From NCBI RefSeq assembly GCF_000003195.3, contig NC_012874.2, forward strand, positions 837,001-901,000: 64,000 nucleotides of DNA. The letters run 5' to 3'. Source of the DNA: Sorghum bicolor (taxonomy: Eukaryota > Streptophyta > Magnoliopsida > Poales > Poaceae). Made by a program: the position numbers and the translations under genes. Under the pieces are notes generated by a model. The model was not told where the DNA came from. It saw only the letters and a list, made by a program, of their open reading frames with translations, and searched no databases. Of the stretch, positions 34,810-47,100 are shown piece after piece (the first letter of the stretch is position 1; each line of letters begins with the position of its first letter).

Positions 34810-35265
34810 TGTTGTCACAATTGGGACAAGTTCGTGTTCACTCTGTCCCATGAGTACATTAATTTAGAGTCCCCGGCCACTTGATATATTGACCACATAT
34901 GCCAAGCATGTCGATCGGTAGTCTTCTTCTTCTTGATCCTATAATAGCACAAACCATGCATGTTATAATAGCACAAACCATGCATGTCGTCCCAAGGAAC
35001 TGTATAATACAAGGTCACATACACACTAGGTGGACGCAGTTTTTTTACCCTAAACAAGGTCACGTACACACATCTCAAAGCAGTTTCGCATTGAGATGTG
35101 TGTTTGCACACTTCTCAAAGCGAATACAATGGGTAGAAGAGTGAGGGCCTATGCCCTCGAGGGCAAAGAAAACTTTACCCACACTACCTACGTCCGTCCA
35201 ACCCGATCCCGATCTAGTAGCTTAGGTTTAGAGGTGTGATTTCTTGGCCCTAGCTAGCTATCTGT
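34810..35265. other. Intergenic between duplicate and BTB gene
   Basis: Contains a short tandem repeat in which ATAATAGCACAAACCATGCA occurs twice (about 34941-34988). No coding sequence recognised. Confidence 0.45.
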
Positions 35266-36713
35266 CTACAACGGTGCGGTCTTCATCTTGCCCAGCAGCG
35301 CCCGGGTGATCTCGACGCACAGCCCGGCGTTCCTGACGGCGAAGTCGTCGTACTCGGGCGAGAACACCACCTGCTCGGCGTGGTGCACCAGCGTGTCCAT
35401 GGCGCGCTCCCTGAGCGCCGCGCTGGAGCTCAGGTCGGCGACCTCCAGCGTCCGCAGCACGTTGGAGGCGTCCACGGCGGCCGCCAGCCGCGCCTCGCAT
35501 GCCCGCCGCAGGAACGGCACGTCGTACTTGTCGGCCGCCACGAGGAGCGCGTGCAGCTGATGATCCCCGTCGTCGTCCTTGTTGTTCTCCAGCGCGCCGG
35601 TGTAGAGGAAGGCGAGGAAGAGGTCGAGCTCGCCGTGGGTCAGCTCCGGGAGGGAGATGGCGTCGCCGGCGGGGGCCTTGCAGCGCTCGTCGGCGGCCAG
35701 CATGTGGCGGAACACCTCCGACCTCGCGGCCTGCATCAGCATCAGATCAGACGCTAAGTAACTGATGATGATGGGCTGGCTGGGCTTCGTCTTCGTTTGA
35801 AAGGAACGCATGCAGGGAATGAAGGCCCACTTACCAGGATGGCTTTGTGGGCCGGAATTGGGGGCCCAGTGCCTGGTTTCACGACGATGTCGGTGTGGAC
35901 TCCCTCCTTCCACGCCATCGCCAGGAAGGCGGCTCTCTGGTGGGCCTCCTCCTCCCTGCCTCTCATCTCCTTCACCTGCTCCCACGCGTCTCTCATCCCC
36001 TGCATTTCATTGCTTGCTTGGTTCAGAAAAACCAAACTCAATTCTGTTTGACACTTTGAGCAGCACAAATCATACAAATGTGAAATGGCAGGGGTCAGAG
36101 AAACAGTTGAACGCTCCTACTGAAAAGCAAGGCACCAAAATTGACAGTGAGCCAGGATCAAGCAAAATATACACTCTGCACTGCATTTTCTGAGATTTTT
36201 TTTTTTGCTGCAAAGTAAAACCTTAGGGAGTTCAAATAACACAACACAGAAGCGTAAAAGGCGGTTGCTGAAAGGCCTCAAACTAATAGCTTTATAAGGA
36301 CCCGTTAACATCCGGGGGGGCTCACTTTTTACAGAACCTTTCTATTGAAGGATGCATGCAGCAAACGTTGTCCTGAGATTGTGACATCCAGCTGACTAGA
36401 AACCAAACAAAGACGGTACTACATGCTATGAAACCATATATATATATATATATATATAACAAGGATGTAAACATGCATGTGTTCAATCAGAAATAGCAAG
36501 GATTTGTACCTTGGTTGGGCTGTTAGGCTTGACAGACCCTCTGGACTTGAGCACAGAGCCATGGCTCAGGCTGCCCTCTTCTTCATGCTGATGCTCATCA
36601 TCCTTGTTCAGAAATCCGATGATGGCCTTGGCGCCCTCATGGCAGGGAGCACAGATGGCGTTCCTCGGAAGCCTGTACACGGCTGCCATGGGGCTGCAGA
36701 TGCAGCAGTCCAT
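35266..36713 (-). CDS. BTB/POZ domain protein, three exons
   Basis: The model is exon 1 36713-36510 (68 codons), exon 2 35999-35835 (55) and exon 3 35730-35266, all introns phase 0 with GT-AG ends, giving 277 aa. Residues 1-40 carry a Cys-rich head typical of a plant subfamily (MDCCICSPMAAVYRLPRNA, then CAPCHEGAK). The BTB fold starts at HTDIVVKPG in exon 2, crosses the intron at HKAIL/AARSEVF and continues through LPELTHGELDLFLAFLYTG and the LLVAADKYDVPFLR helix pair. A BACK-like tail ends in LLGKMKTAPL. BTB proteins dimerise and often serve as substrate adaptors for CUL3 ubiquitin ligases; that role is inferred. The start codon is the first in frame, and the head matches the subfamily. Confidence 0.88.
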
Positions 36714-38440
36714 GATTCCGCTGCCGCCGCCTCCTCGCCTTGCTCTCCTTCTTCCTCCCTCTGGCTCTGGTGGTGCTCTGCAATGGTGCTAACAGGTAAC
36801 AGCAAGCTTGTCGCCATGGCCTTGCGTTGGGTCAGGGTTATAAAAACGAATGGCAGGTGCAGGAACCAGGATGGTGTGCTGCCATTTCTTTTTCTACAAC
36901 TGGTACGCGGTGGTTGCTGACTGAGACAATCAGGGGAATTGAAATTCTCCTGGTTTTCATAAATGTGCTCGCTTGAATGTAGACGGTGTGTTTGTGGACA
37001 CCTTTGTATGCCAAACTAGTACTTTGACTAAACTGACCTCGCTCCTCCGGGTATCTCTTCTCCTTTTTTTTTCAGTTCAGATGGAATGATTATGTATGGA
37101 TCGACAAAAGATTATCACTAGTACAACAGCTAATCATCATGCAAAATGTTATTGCAGTTGGGGACACACACACACACACACAAAGTACGAGCAGACATTG
37201 CCTTTCTGGATTATTTCACTTTTAGTGCAAGCTTAGGTACAATTGTCCATTGTTGGCCAAGCTAAGCCAACTACTGTGTACCTAAAACAGGCTGTTCATG
37301 GACAGGACTGTAGAAACGTAGAGGGTACGTTGTACCAAAGACATTTTTTAAGACATAATTAGTGCAGATGATCAAAGTCTTAGTTGACCGCAGAGTAGTA
37401 GTATTCACAGATAAGACTGAATACTTTCAGCCACTTTTTTGGCTCTGTAACTTTTTAGCTACTTCACTGTTGAAGTGGCAATGTGAAATCCAAATTATCA
37501 AATGAAAATGTTGTGGAATATAAAAACTTAGCTGCTGGAAGGACAGTACGGTCTTTTCCTCTCATCAGGATGCCTATAATCAAGTAGCAGGCACGCCAGA
37601 ATTAAGTTGAGATAAAATGATTTGGGTATATGATTGCATGATTATAAAATGAATGAAGAGAAGGATCATCATGGACCAGCAGTAGGTTGCTTGAGAGGGA
37701 CTTTGCAACCTAAACAAAAGAGAGTTAGAGACTTGGACTTTTGTTGGGGAAAAGGGAAAAATGAAAGGTGGATGTTGGAGAGGCTTGGAGGGTGGCACGA
37801 CTTAGCTAGCCTAATTAACGCTTCCATAACAAGGCTGTGTGTGTGTGTGTGTGTTAACCACTATCCTCCCACTCACCCGACATGTGGGCCCTCGCCCGGT
37901 CTCTTTCAAGTCATGCCGCGCATGCATGGCAGAAGAATATATGGAATGGAACTGCTGCAACGTACTGGTGTCATATACTGTAGTAGGGAGAAAAGGGATG
38001 AGATTGTTTTTCTCCCAAAAGTAGTATGAAAGGGGATGAAAAAAGATTGAGCATGACTTTTATTTTATTTTTTTAATAAATAAAGAAGGAAAAGAAAAGA
38101 AAGCTAGCATGCTTACTAATAATTAGTGTAATAATCAGTGTCCCATCCCGCAGGGAAAACATAAAGGGGTAATAATGATCATGCAAGTAATGAAGATGTA
38201 AAGGCGATTGGAGTGAGGACATCTGTTGATGCACATCTAATAATTCAAATAATGACGATGTGGATTTGTTGGGTTGGTTGGTTACTGCATAATAGTCGTT
38301 GCCGCATAAGTTACATGGCATTATGATCTCTATCTTTATTATTATTCTCTAATTCCCAACCTAATATTAAAGAGCTAGCAAAACATTTTTTTCAATCCAC
38401 TTTTTCCGTTCTCAATATCTCCTCCATTCCTCCCACCTTA
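36714..38440. other. Upstream region of BTB gene, intergenic
   Basis: Includes the likely BTB promoter and a (CA)n tract at about 37166-37181. A (GT)n run at 37837-37853 makes part of a spurious frame. (The (TA)n run at 36438-36459 lies in BTB intron 1.) No gene that I can support. Confidence 0.45.
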
Positions 38441-38444
38441 TTTG

Positions 38445-39176
38445 CCCTCTTTGGATACTTTAACTAAGTTAGAAGTTAGAGTTATTCTCTAGCTCATGAC
38501 TAGCCCTCAACTAACTCTAGCCAAAGAGGTGTTTGGATGCAAAGGTTAGATTGACAATAAATGTACTTTCCCAATCATTTAGCTCCTTCCCAGCCGGATT
38601 TTGTGTGGCTCTAGCTCGTGGTGGGCAATAGGGAGGGAGGCCAGAGCTTCTCACGCTGCCAGGAAGGAGCTTGTCGCCGTCGCCCTGGAGGACGGCTCCG
38701 TAGAGCCCAAGCCCTGGGAACCCCTCTACCGCTGGTGGTTGCAAGTTAATTAAGGATGTGATCCGCGAGTTTAGGACCACTCAGCGACGGCTGCGAGCCC
38801 CACGCAAGTAAGCCATCTCCGTCCATCGATGGAAGCTAGGCAGCAGCGCGGCTTGGAGACGGCGGCAAGGCGGGCTTATGGCGGCAGTGCTGGTTCCCGG
38901 GAGGTGGCGGTGCAGCTGCAGGTTTACGTCACGCGTGGGGAAGAGTAACCGATCGCGCGAAGGGAGGCGATCTCGTGCGGCAAAACAATGCTTTCCTATG
39001 GGCCCCACCTCAAATAGCTCCAAATAGCCCAAATAAGCATCTCTTTAGGGAGATAGTTTTTGGGGTTGGGTTAGATACAAATAACCCTAATCTAACCGTC
39101 ATGTTTGGATACTTTAAGGCTATTTGAGCCCCAAATAGCTAAATCTAACTCTAACCCATGGATGCAAACAGGGCCA
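38445..39176. mobile_element. Possible MITE-like insertion
   Basis: GCCCTCTTTGGATAC at the left and GGATGCAAACAGGGC at the right are roughly inverse. The words TTTGGATAC and CTCTAAC recur inside, suggesting a nested or rearranged element. No clear target duplication. Confidence 0.4.
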
Positions 39177-39733
39177 TTATTTCCCAAATTGCTCCTTACG
39201 CCCTCTGTGTCCCGGCCCGGATATATGTGACCTAGATTTTATATATGATCCATGCTCAACGAGTTGCAACACAATCGTGTCCAGTGATGATATATGGAGA
39301 TGATCTATCCCAAACTGCCTCACTCTCTTTAATTTGTATCCCATATCTGACCTAAATTTATAACATGTGCTCGTACGAGTTAGCACATATAACAACTCAC
39401 ATCCAGCGCGACGATACTGATTCCGATTTCAAGACTTTTTGAGCGTTCCATGAAATGCACATGTATGTTTAATTCGATAGTTAGCTACAAACATGTGTAA
39501 CTTAATTAGTGCCAGTATTGTTTTTTTCCTTGAATGACAGGGATATATGATTGTTTGCATGCATCATGCATCATGCATGGGCGCATCTCAACGCGGATGG
39601 CTCCCTTTGACCTACTATATACGTATAGTACGTTGCTCCTATCCTTACGGCTGTATGTACATGCATGTTTTTTTTTCCCAAAAAAGAAGGGCTGCACGCA
39701 TATGCACAACATTAGTATTTGTCGCAGTAGTAA
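39177..39733. other. Intergenic
   Basis: No gene or repeat recognised up to the Tourist-like element, apart from a short ATGCATCATGC palindromic cluster near 39558. Confidence 0.35.
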
Positions 39734-39979
39734 GGCCTTGTTTAGTTCATTCCAAAATCCAAAAAAAAATTAAGATTCTCTGTCACATCGAATCTTGTGG
39801 CACATGCATAAAGTATTAAATATAGACGAAAATAGTAAAAACTAATTACACAATTTGTCTATAAATCGCGAGACGAATCTTTTGACCCTAGTTAGTCTAT
39901 GATTGGACAATATTTACCACAAACAAACGAAAGTGCTACAGTAACGAAATCCAAAAAATTTTCACATCTAAACAAGGCC
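39734..39979. mobile_element. Tourist-like (PIF/Harbinger) MITE
   Basis: 246 bp with terminal inverted repeats GGCCTTGTTTAG...CTAAACAAGGCC and TAA target duplications on both sides (39731-39733, 39980-39982). Non-coding. It is the best preserved member of the family also seen at 10466, 26512, 61907 and 63002. Confidence 0.92.
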
Positions 39980-41164
39980 TAAATGGAATACGAGTGCATG
40001 ATTGATTTGTGGTAAACCGTTGGCGTGGAATCACGTCATGGCCCATCATTAATCATTTGACTTAGCCAATCAAATCAGCAGCAGGGTGGAGGGAAGTAGT
40101 GACCCACCCACAGCAGGCCCACAGTTACATGGGCTTCTTTCTATGTTTATGGACCAACATGAAACGGAGTCTGGTACTTGAGCACTGGGCCACATTCACG
40201 GCCCTGGGCCTTCATCCAAATCTTATTCGTATTCCGTAGTACGTGTGGAGACTGGAGAGTGGAAAAATTCTAAAAAAAGAAAAGAAAAAGAATACAAGGA
40301 AGTGGAAAAGTACGCCTCAAGCTCTTGCAATAACTAATTACTCCCTTTGTTTTTTCTAAGAATTAATTTATAGAATTCATGTCAGTCAATTTTTTTAATT
40401 TAATTAGTTTTATAGAAAAAATAAATATATAACATAAAATAAATATCTTATAAAAATTATATTCTACTAATGATACTAATTTGGTACTATAAATCTTAGT
40501 ATTTTTTTAGAAATTTAGTTAAAGTTTGAAAAGTTTGATTTTAAACAACTCTATGATAGATTTAATGATACTAATTTGGTACTCAACAAAAGACAGTAGT
40601 CACACACCACACAAGAACAAGAGTCAGAGACAGCCGCATCACATTTACCATATTGCTTTTTTGTTGTTGTTGTTGTTTGCGAGATCAAAAACAAAACAAA
40701 ACATAAATAATTGTCGTCAACATCGTGACCATTCAATCAATAATAAGATGGAATGGTACAAGTATTACAAGCTAGGTGATACTGTTACACAGAAGAAATG
40801 GAAGGCAACAAATTGAACAGAAGTCTCTGATGGAAATACAAGCTGGTGAGCGCTGGATGGATCGTCGTCGTCTCCGGTAGCAATAGCAAACCAACTAGAG
40901 GAAACCATGGGCGCGCGGGCTCCGGCCGGTAGCAACTCCGATGGATGCCGCGCGCCGTCCGGATAGACATGGACTCATTCATTCATTGATGTGGATGGAT
41001 GGATGGATGGATGGATAATGTAAACCACGGGCGGGGATTAGGATTAGGATTAGGATTAGGACGAAGCCACGTCACGCATGATTGCTAACCAGGCCACCCA
41101 CCAATTATTGCTACTAATTTATTGTTGTTTGTTCCTCTTTCTTGTCGCTCCTCCTCCTTGCTAG
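39980..41164. other. Intergenic, 3' of HIG1 gene
   Basis: AT-rich. It has one Stowaway-like left end (CTCCCTTTGTTTTTTCTAAG at 40342) without a matched right end, a (GGAT)n run near 40993-41016 and about five GGATTA units at about 41035-41060. No gene. Confidence 0.4.
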
Positions 41165-41691
41165 CTACCAGCTCCAGCGCTCGTTCTCGTTGCCGTCGGC
41201 GTCGGTGGCCGGCGGCAGCTGGGAGTAGAAGCCGTAGTCCAGCTCCTCCTGCCGCTGCTTCCCGGCGCTGCTGCCGGAGTAGTGGTGCGCGAGCGCGGCT
41301 CCGCCGAGGACGGCGAGTGTGAGCGCCTGGGCGTGCATCCTGGCGTGGATGAGGCGCAGGCTCGTGGCACGCGCCGGCGCCCGACGCCGGCTGTACGCCA
41401 CCGACGCGCCCACCGCCGTCGCCCACACGGCTCCTGCAAGGCACAAGCACAACAGCATGTATGTATCTGTGACTGTGAATGAATGAATGATGAATCAAAG
41501 CTGCTATAGATTTGATTTGACTGCACGATCTGATCTCAGAGGGGATCGGGGAAAAAAAGAAAATAAAAAACAGAGCAGTAATAATTCTGAAGTGGACGAG
41601 CACGACCAGTAGTGAGTGATGATGACTCACCGATGGTTGAGAGCTTGTGTTCCTCCACCCACGACTGCAGGGACGAGCTAATCCTCTCCAT
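41165..41691 (-). CDS. HIG1-domain protein, two exons
   Basis: Exon 1 is 41691-41631 and exon 2 is 41433-41165, with a phase-1 intron (donor G|GTGAGT, acceptor GCAG|GA), giving 109 aa. The N-terminus MERISSSLQSWVEEHKLST leads into a first membrane segment (AVWATAVGASVAYS). The family signature LIHARMHAQALTLAVLGGAA with the second membrane segment follows, ending near AHHY. The tail to NENERWSW is polar. Plant proteins of this hypoxia-induced family lie in the mitochondrial inner membrane, and relatives in other organisms assist respiratory supercomplexes; function here is inferred from family. The start is the only ATG giving the standard head. Confidence 0.9.
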
Positions 41692-41844
41692 CGATCTGCC
41701 TCGAGACCTAGCCTCGATCTTCGATTCGATTCGATTCGAGTCGATCGATCGACAATAATAATCTCTCTTTCAAACGGTCTGTGTGTTTGGATTTGCAGCG
41801 ATGGATGGATTGCTGTTGCTGGGAGGCACAGCCAGGTGACCTAC

Positions 41845-41855
41845 TTATATATATA
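41845..41855 (-). promoter_or_regulatory. TATA box of HIG1 gene
   Basis: TATATATAAG on the minus strand, about 155 bp upstream of the ATG. It is the only TATA-like word close to this gene. Confidence 0.5.
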
Positions 41856-42933
41856 GGAAGCTGACGAGAGTGGGGTGGCGTGCGAGTGTTGAAGCACCCT
41901 GCCTGCAGAAAGGAAAGGGGTGGGGGCAAACGGGGGGCTGAGGGAGACGACGACGACGAAACCAGAGGCTCCCCCGCCTTCTGTTTTTTCTGCCTCTCCT
42001 CCCCCTGGTTTTCCTACACTAGACTAGAGGAGCTTCTTGTGGGCACGGAATGAATCGGTTGGCACGTTGTATGGTATGGTACCCAACCCAAGGTTTTTCA
42101 TTCATTCAGTCAGTCAGTCAGTCAGTTCAGGCACGGGTCCACCTTATCTCCTTCCTGCCGCCTGCCTGCCATTCTTGTTTCCGAGTACGAGTCGCAGACA
42201 AGTGGGCCGTCAGCGCTATGCTGGACCCTATTGTGTCAGTGACACGGACGTAGCAATGACGTACTTCGACTTGTCTAAAATTTACAAGATTTTTAATCTT
42301 TAAACAGAGCATTAAATATATATATATATATATATATATTAGACACATGCAGGTAGCAATGACGTACTCCAACTTATTATCATTGAGGAAATATGAAAAC
42401 CAATTTAAAAATTATATATATATATATATATCATTTATTTTAAACAAATTGAAACTTACCACGTTATATATAAAAAAGGTTAATACAAACTCACAACTTG
42501 GAAAAATAAGGCTCACATAATTATATGTTTCACCGGGAGGCAAGATATTTTCTTGTTCTGCGTATTTTTAACTTGTGAGAGACATACAAGTGGCACGGAC
42601 GTGACAACGTGACAATGACGTAGCATGCCCTTATTCTCTGCCAAGTTCCCAATTTTTTTTAAAAAAAAAACAAAATTTTTATCGCATCAAATCTTTAAAT
42701 ATGTACATAAAATATTAAATAAAAATAAAAATTAAAAACACGTATATATCCTTTTTTTAGGAAAAAAAATTAGGTGTGGATGGTCCTTACTCGGCACCAT
42801 GTGGACCTCCAGTTAAATTATGACGCGTGGACTTGTTAATCGACCGGCTCAGGCTCACTCGCACTCACAAGTCACAAGCTCATAGTAATAATTAAACGGG
42901 CTTGTTAATTCACGGCGGCGTAGATGGGATTTG
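41856..42933. other. Upstream of HIG1, AT-rich intergenic
   Basis: Holds a (GTCA)n run near 42108-42128 and (TA)n runs at 42317-42339 and 42414-42432. Near 42650-42745 a decayed MITE-like stretch resembles the inner part of the Tourist-like family. No gene. Confidence 0.4.
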
Positions 42934-43175
42934 CACTATGTAAATAAAGGAAATCACAGACGCGTGTTTTCATGCATCACAGACGCGTTAGCACGCGTCT
43001 CAAGTAACGCGTCTGTGAAGAGTGCTATTACAGACGCTCATAGCGCGTCTGTAATAGCGCTCTTCACAGACGCGCCATGTAAACAAGTGTCTTTACTAAG
43101 ACGAATACGCGTCTGTGAATAAAAGAACACGCGTCTGTGATACGAGGGACAAGCGTCTGTGGTTTTGTTGTACTG
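42934..43175. mobile_element. CACTA-type terminal region or mini-element
   Basis: Starts CACTATGTAAAT and ends TTTTGTTGTACTG. In between, about ten copies of ACAGACGCG or its complement CGCGTCTGTG appear in both orientations, the arrangement of CACTA subterminal TnpA sites. It lies just beyond the last exon of the TnpA-type gene, so it may be the 3' end of that large element. No target duplication was evident. Confidence 0.5.
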
Positions 43176-43450
43176 CAGAAGCAGATATATATGATAGCCT
43201 ATGCTGTTTCTACATGGCAGAAATTACCCAGTTCTTATAATAACGCACTGAACACCGACCACAGATAAAACACAACGTAAACATGTTCACTTAGTATTCA
43301 CGTAACGTTACAGAGGATCCACACAAAATGCTAGTTCAAATTAAATTAATTGACCAGCGCACTATAGCTAGGCCAACACACTTGTTGGCCGCGATCTTAA
43401 AGTGCTCAACTACAAAGTGCCAACACATCATGAGTGTTATTTATCTCCAT

Positions 43451-44076
43451 CTAAGCTTCATCGCCTTTTTTTTGTAAGATCACACTACAATGAAACTCGC
43501 CATTTTCATCAATGATCTGTTCCACAATGAACAGGGCGATCCTCTCCCTAATATCATTCAGGTTGATTGGAGTGGACGTAAAATCAAAGTCCTGAAAAAC
43601 AGCGGATCATAAGGAAGCAGCTCAAGGACCATGCTTACTATTAAAATATAGATATGTCAAACATTTCACATGTCAAACATATATATCCATATAAATTGAA
43701 TATATATGCCATGCATGCAAATTCAAAAAGGTATAAGAGTTTATATTAACCGACAATCATAATTGAAATGATTCAGAGTGAATGTTATAATTAATCCAAA
43801 AAACAGAGGTATTAATTCTAGTATCCTAATTTCCCTTTCAAACCAAAACTTATGTCTTTCTTGTTCTTTCAACGATCGATGCTAGCTTTCAATCAATGTT
43901 GGTTTATAAACAACTAAAATCCTGATTTTCACAACATGTGTAATATATTACTTTGAACTGATGTATGGATACTCGACTCATGATAAAAACCATTTTGCTA
44001 TATTGTTTCTATGACTATTTATTTCTGATATTTCCAGTTCTTATGCCAAAAAGCACATCAATCTGCTGCTATAGAC

Positions 44077-44126
<50 letters not shown>

Positions 44127-47100
44127 CTGTGTGTGTGTGTGTGTGTGTGCTTGCCATACAATATAAGGTCAGTTGATTATCTTGTTTATCCCATCCTGTC
44201 AATCTATCTGAATATACAAATTTCTTCCTCCATCCTGTCTATATATATAGTTAAGAATCCTTTCAAGATAAAGATCAAAAAGCTTGGCAAACTCCTTGTA
44301 GTTGCATCACAGTTCAAGGTTAGAACTCTCAGGAGAATGGTGAGAGGATGGGATGAGGTAGCTACCCTAAATAGAAATAAAGCCTCTCTTAATGACAAGT
44401 TTAGAGGATATTATATATGGAGACTAGAAGTCTGGAACCAATAGAGATGATAGAATATAGAGATATATATAGAAGAATAGTTATCACATATCTAGGCCAT
44501 AGAGGAAATTAAAGCTAGACAGAGATCTAGAATATAGATCCCTACTACAGGGTGACAGAAACAGCTTACTTTCAGGCTATAGCAAATTATAGACGTAGGA
44601 GAAAAAATGATAAATGTTTACAAGGTCCGAATGGTTTATTTTATGATCAAAAAGGAATGATGCAAATAGCTGTAGATTTTTATAAAATGTTGTTTGCTAA
44701 GGAAAACAATTCCTTTGTTAAGCTAGATGAGAATTTTTAGGGGAGCCCCAAGATATGGTTCCTTCTGAGGAGAATGAGAGTTTGTTAGCTCCTTTTCTGG
44801 AAGCAGAAATAAAGAAGCATTATGCTGAAGGGGCTGATCAGGTCCTGATGGACTCCCTTTCCTTTTTTACCAAAAGTTTTGGAATTTAGTTAAACGATCT
44901 AGTACATTTGTTTGATGATTTCCAAAAAGGTAAACTTGACTTGTTTATATTAAATTGTGCTCTTCTCACCTTGATCCCAAAAGTAGGAGATGCTTCAAAT
45001 ATGAAGCAATTTATACCTATTAGATTGCTCAATTGAAGCTTTATGATTTTTTCCAAGATTCTTACTAGTAGATTCAGTACCATTGTGCAGAGAATTATAG
45101 CTCCAAACCAATCCGCGTTCATTAAAGGTCGGTATATTTTAAAAAGTGTGGTGATAGCTCATGAAATTGTTCAGAGCATTCATACAATGGGAGAAAAAAG
45201 GGGTCATTCTCAACTTAGATTATGAAAAAGCGTATGACCAAGGTAGCTGGACTTTTCTCTTTGAGATGCTACGAGCTAGGAACTTCAACCCCATGGTCAT
45301 TAGTTGGGTTAAACAAGTAGTTAGGTTCTAGATCATGCTCAACGGTGAGTATAGCTTACTTCAAAACTGGTAAAGGGTCGAGAAAATCCTTTGTCTCCTT
45401 TTCTTTTTAATTAAGTTGGTGATGGCTTATCCAAATTGCTAACTAAGGCTTCTAATAGAGGTTTCATCAAAGGTCTTTTAGAGGACTTTAGACCAGGGGG
45501 ATTATATCACTACAATATGCAGATGATACAATTTTGTTTTCGAAAGCAGAGGAATCTGTTTTAAGAAATCTAAAATGTGTTTTGATGTGGTATGAGGAGA
45601 TCTCTAGTATGAGGATTAATTTCAATAAAAGTGAAATAGTACCTCTCAACTTAGATATAGAAGAAACACAGTTTTTCTCACATTTTCTCTTGTCCTGTAG
45701 GTGATTTTCCTATTAAGTATTTAGGTGTCCCTCTCCATTATGATCACTTTACCAGAGAGGACATTCAGCCTTTAGTAGATACAATTCTGAAAAAGATAGC
45801 AGGTTGGAGGGGGAAACTCCTATATATAGTGGTAGATAAGCTGCAGGAACTGCACCGGTACCGTTGACAGAAATGTAATGTAATGCAACAAATACACTAT
45901 ATTATTTTCATTTATATCGAAGAGGAGATGAAGGGATAGGGTTCCAGAATGTTTATTGCACCCGTCATCTTTTGCTTCATGTACGCTCACACATATAGGT
46001 TACATCTTTGTTTTTTCAAATCAGATTGCTAATGTTCAGGCAAATGATTGCTTGACTTTTAAAACTAATTAAGTTTGACAAGGGTATTGTACTATGAGAA
46101 CAGAAACATAGACATGGATAATGAGAACTAATGTTGCCCCTAACATTTACTAATCCTAGCTACCAACAAAACAAAAAAACTAAAACTTGTACGGAAAAAA
46201 GGGCCAATCAACGCTAGCTGCCAACAGCAAAAACACTGGCCATAAGTGGCAACGACGCGAACATTTCTAGTAAGTAAAATAGATCTGTTGTACCTTAGGA
46301 TCATCCAATTTGGTCTGTCGCATCGCAAGAATCATGTTGTAGGACGCATAGAACCCACATGTGTTGTCCAGAGGTTGCTGCAGGCACTACGAACAGATCA
46401 CATACGCACGGTTAATAGTGGTATTGAAATCACATTAGGAATTGGAAGTGAAGCAACTATACTTACTGGAGTTTTGGGCACATGGGTCAACTTCACAATT
46501 TTGGGCTTCTTCCTCGGTTTGGTTTGGCAATTGCGAAAAGCCCTACACAGAATTTAGTTGCCACAATTTTTTACTATGAATGAATAACATAATTTAGAAA
46601 AGCACGTGTCAATAGTAGCAAGATACAAAACACTCACTCATCTATCACAGATTTCAACCCACTCAAGTCTGTCTTGCGGCCTCTATTGGAGTCTACGTAC
46701 AGCACCTTCAGCCACTTGGGAATGATGATAACAGCAATCCAATGATCACCAGTGTTATACGGAAACATCAGATACTCTTTCTTGGCATGTTTCCTTAGAC
46801 CTTTTTCCAGATATTGCACACTAAAATCTCTAGACCTAGTCAAGTTTTCTACCGACAATGCATATGGATCAAGAAGCCCAACTGGAACCGAAGTGTCCCT
46901 AGCTTCTACAATCAGGCATCTAGGAATGAAGAAGGATAGAAAAGCAATTTAGCAAGGAAATATATGAAGAACATCCCTAGCTTTGGTATGGACAAGTCTG
47001 AAATATAAGAAATTTTACTTACAACGTCACGCAACGAAGAATGGACATTTCCAATGCATCTAGTGTGAAGAGGTCAAAGATATCTTCAAATCCCACAGGG

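Noticed and set aside
35797..36193. Plus-strand frames over the BTB gene
   Set aside because: Shadows of the minus-strand exons; the minus-strand model has consistent splice sites and a recognisable BTB fold.
37634..38029. 131-codon frame upstream of the BTB gene
   Set aside because: It spans a (GT)n run that encodes Cys-Val repeats; no homology recognised.
41035..41060. GGATTA repeats as an interstitial telomere
   Set aside because: The plant telomere unit is TTTAGGG; a short GGATTA run is an ordinary microsatellite.
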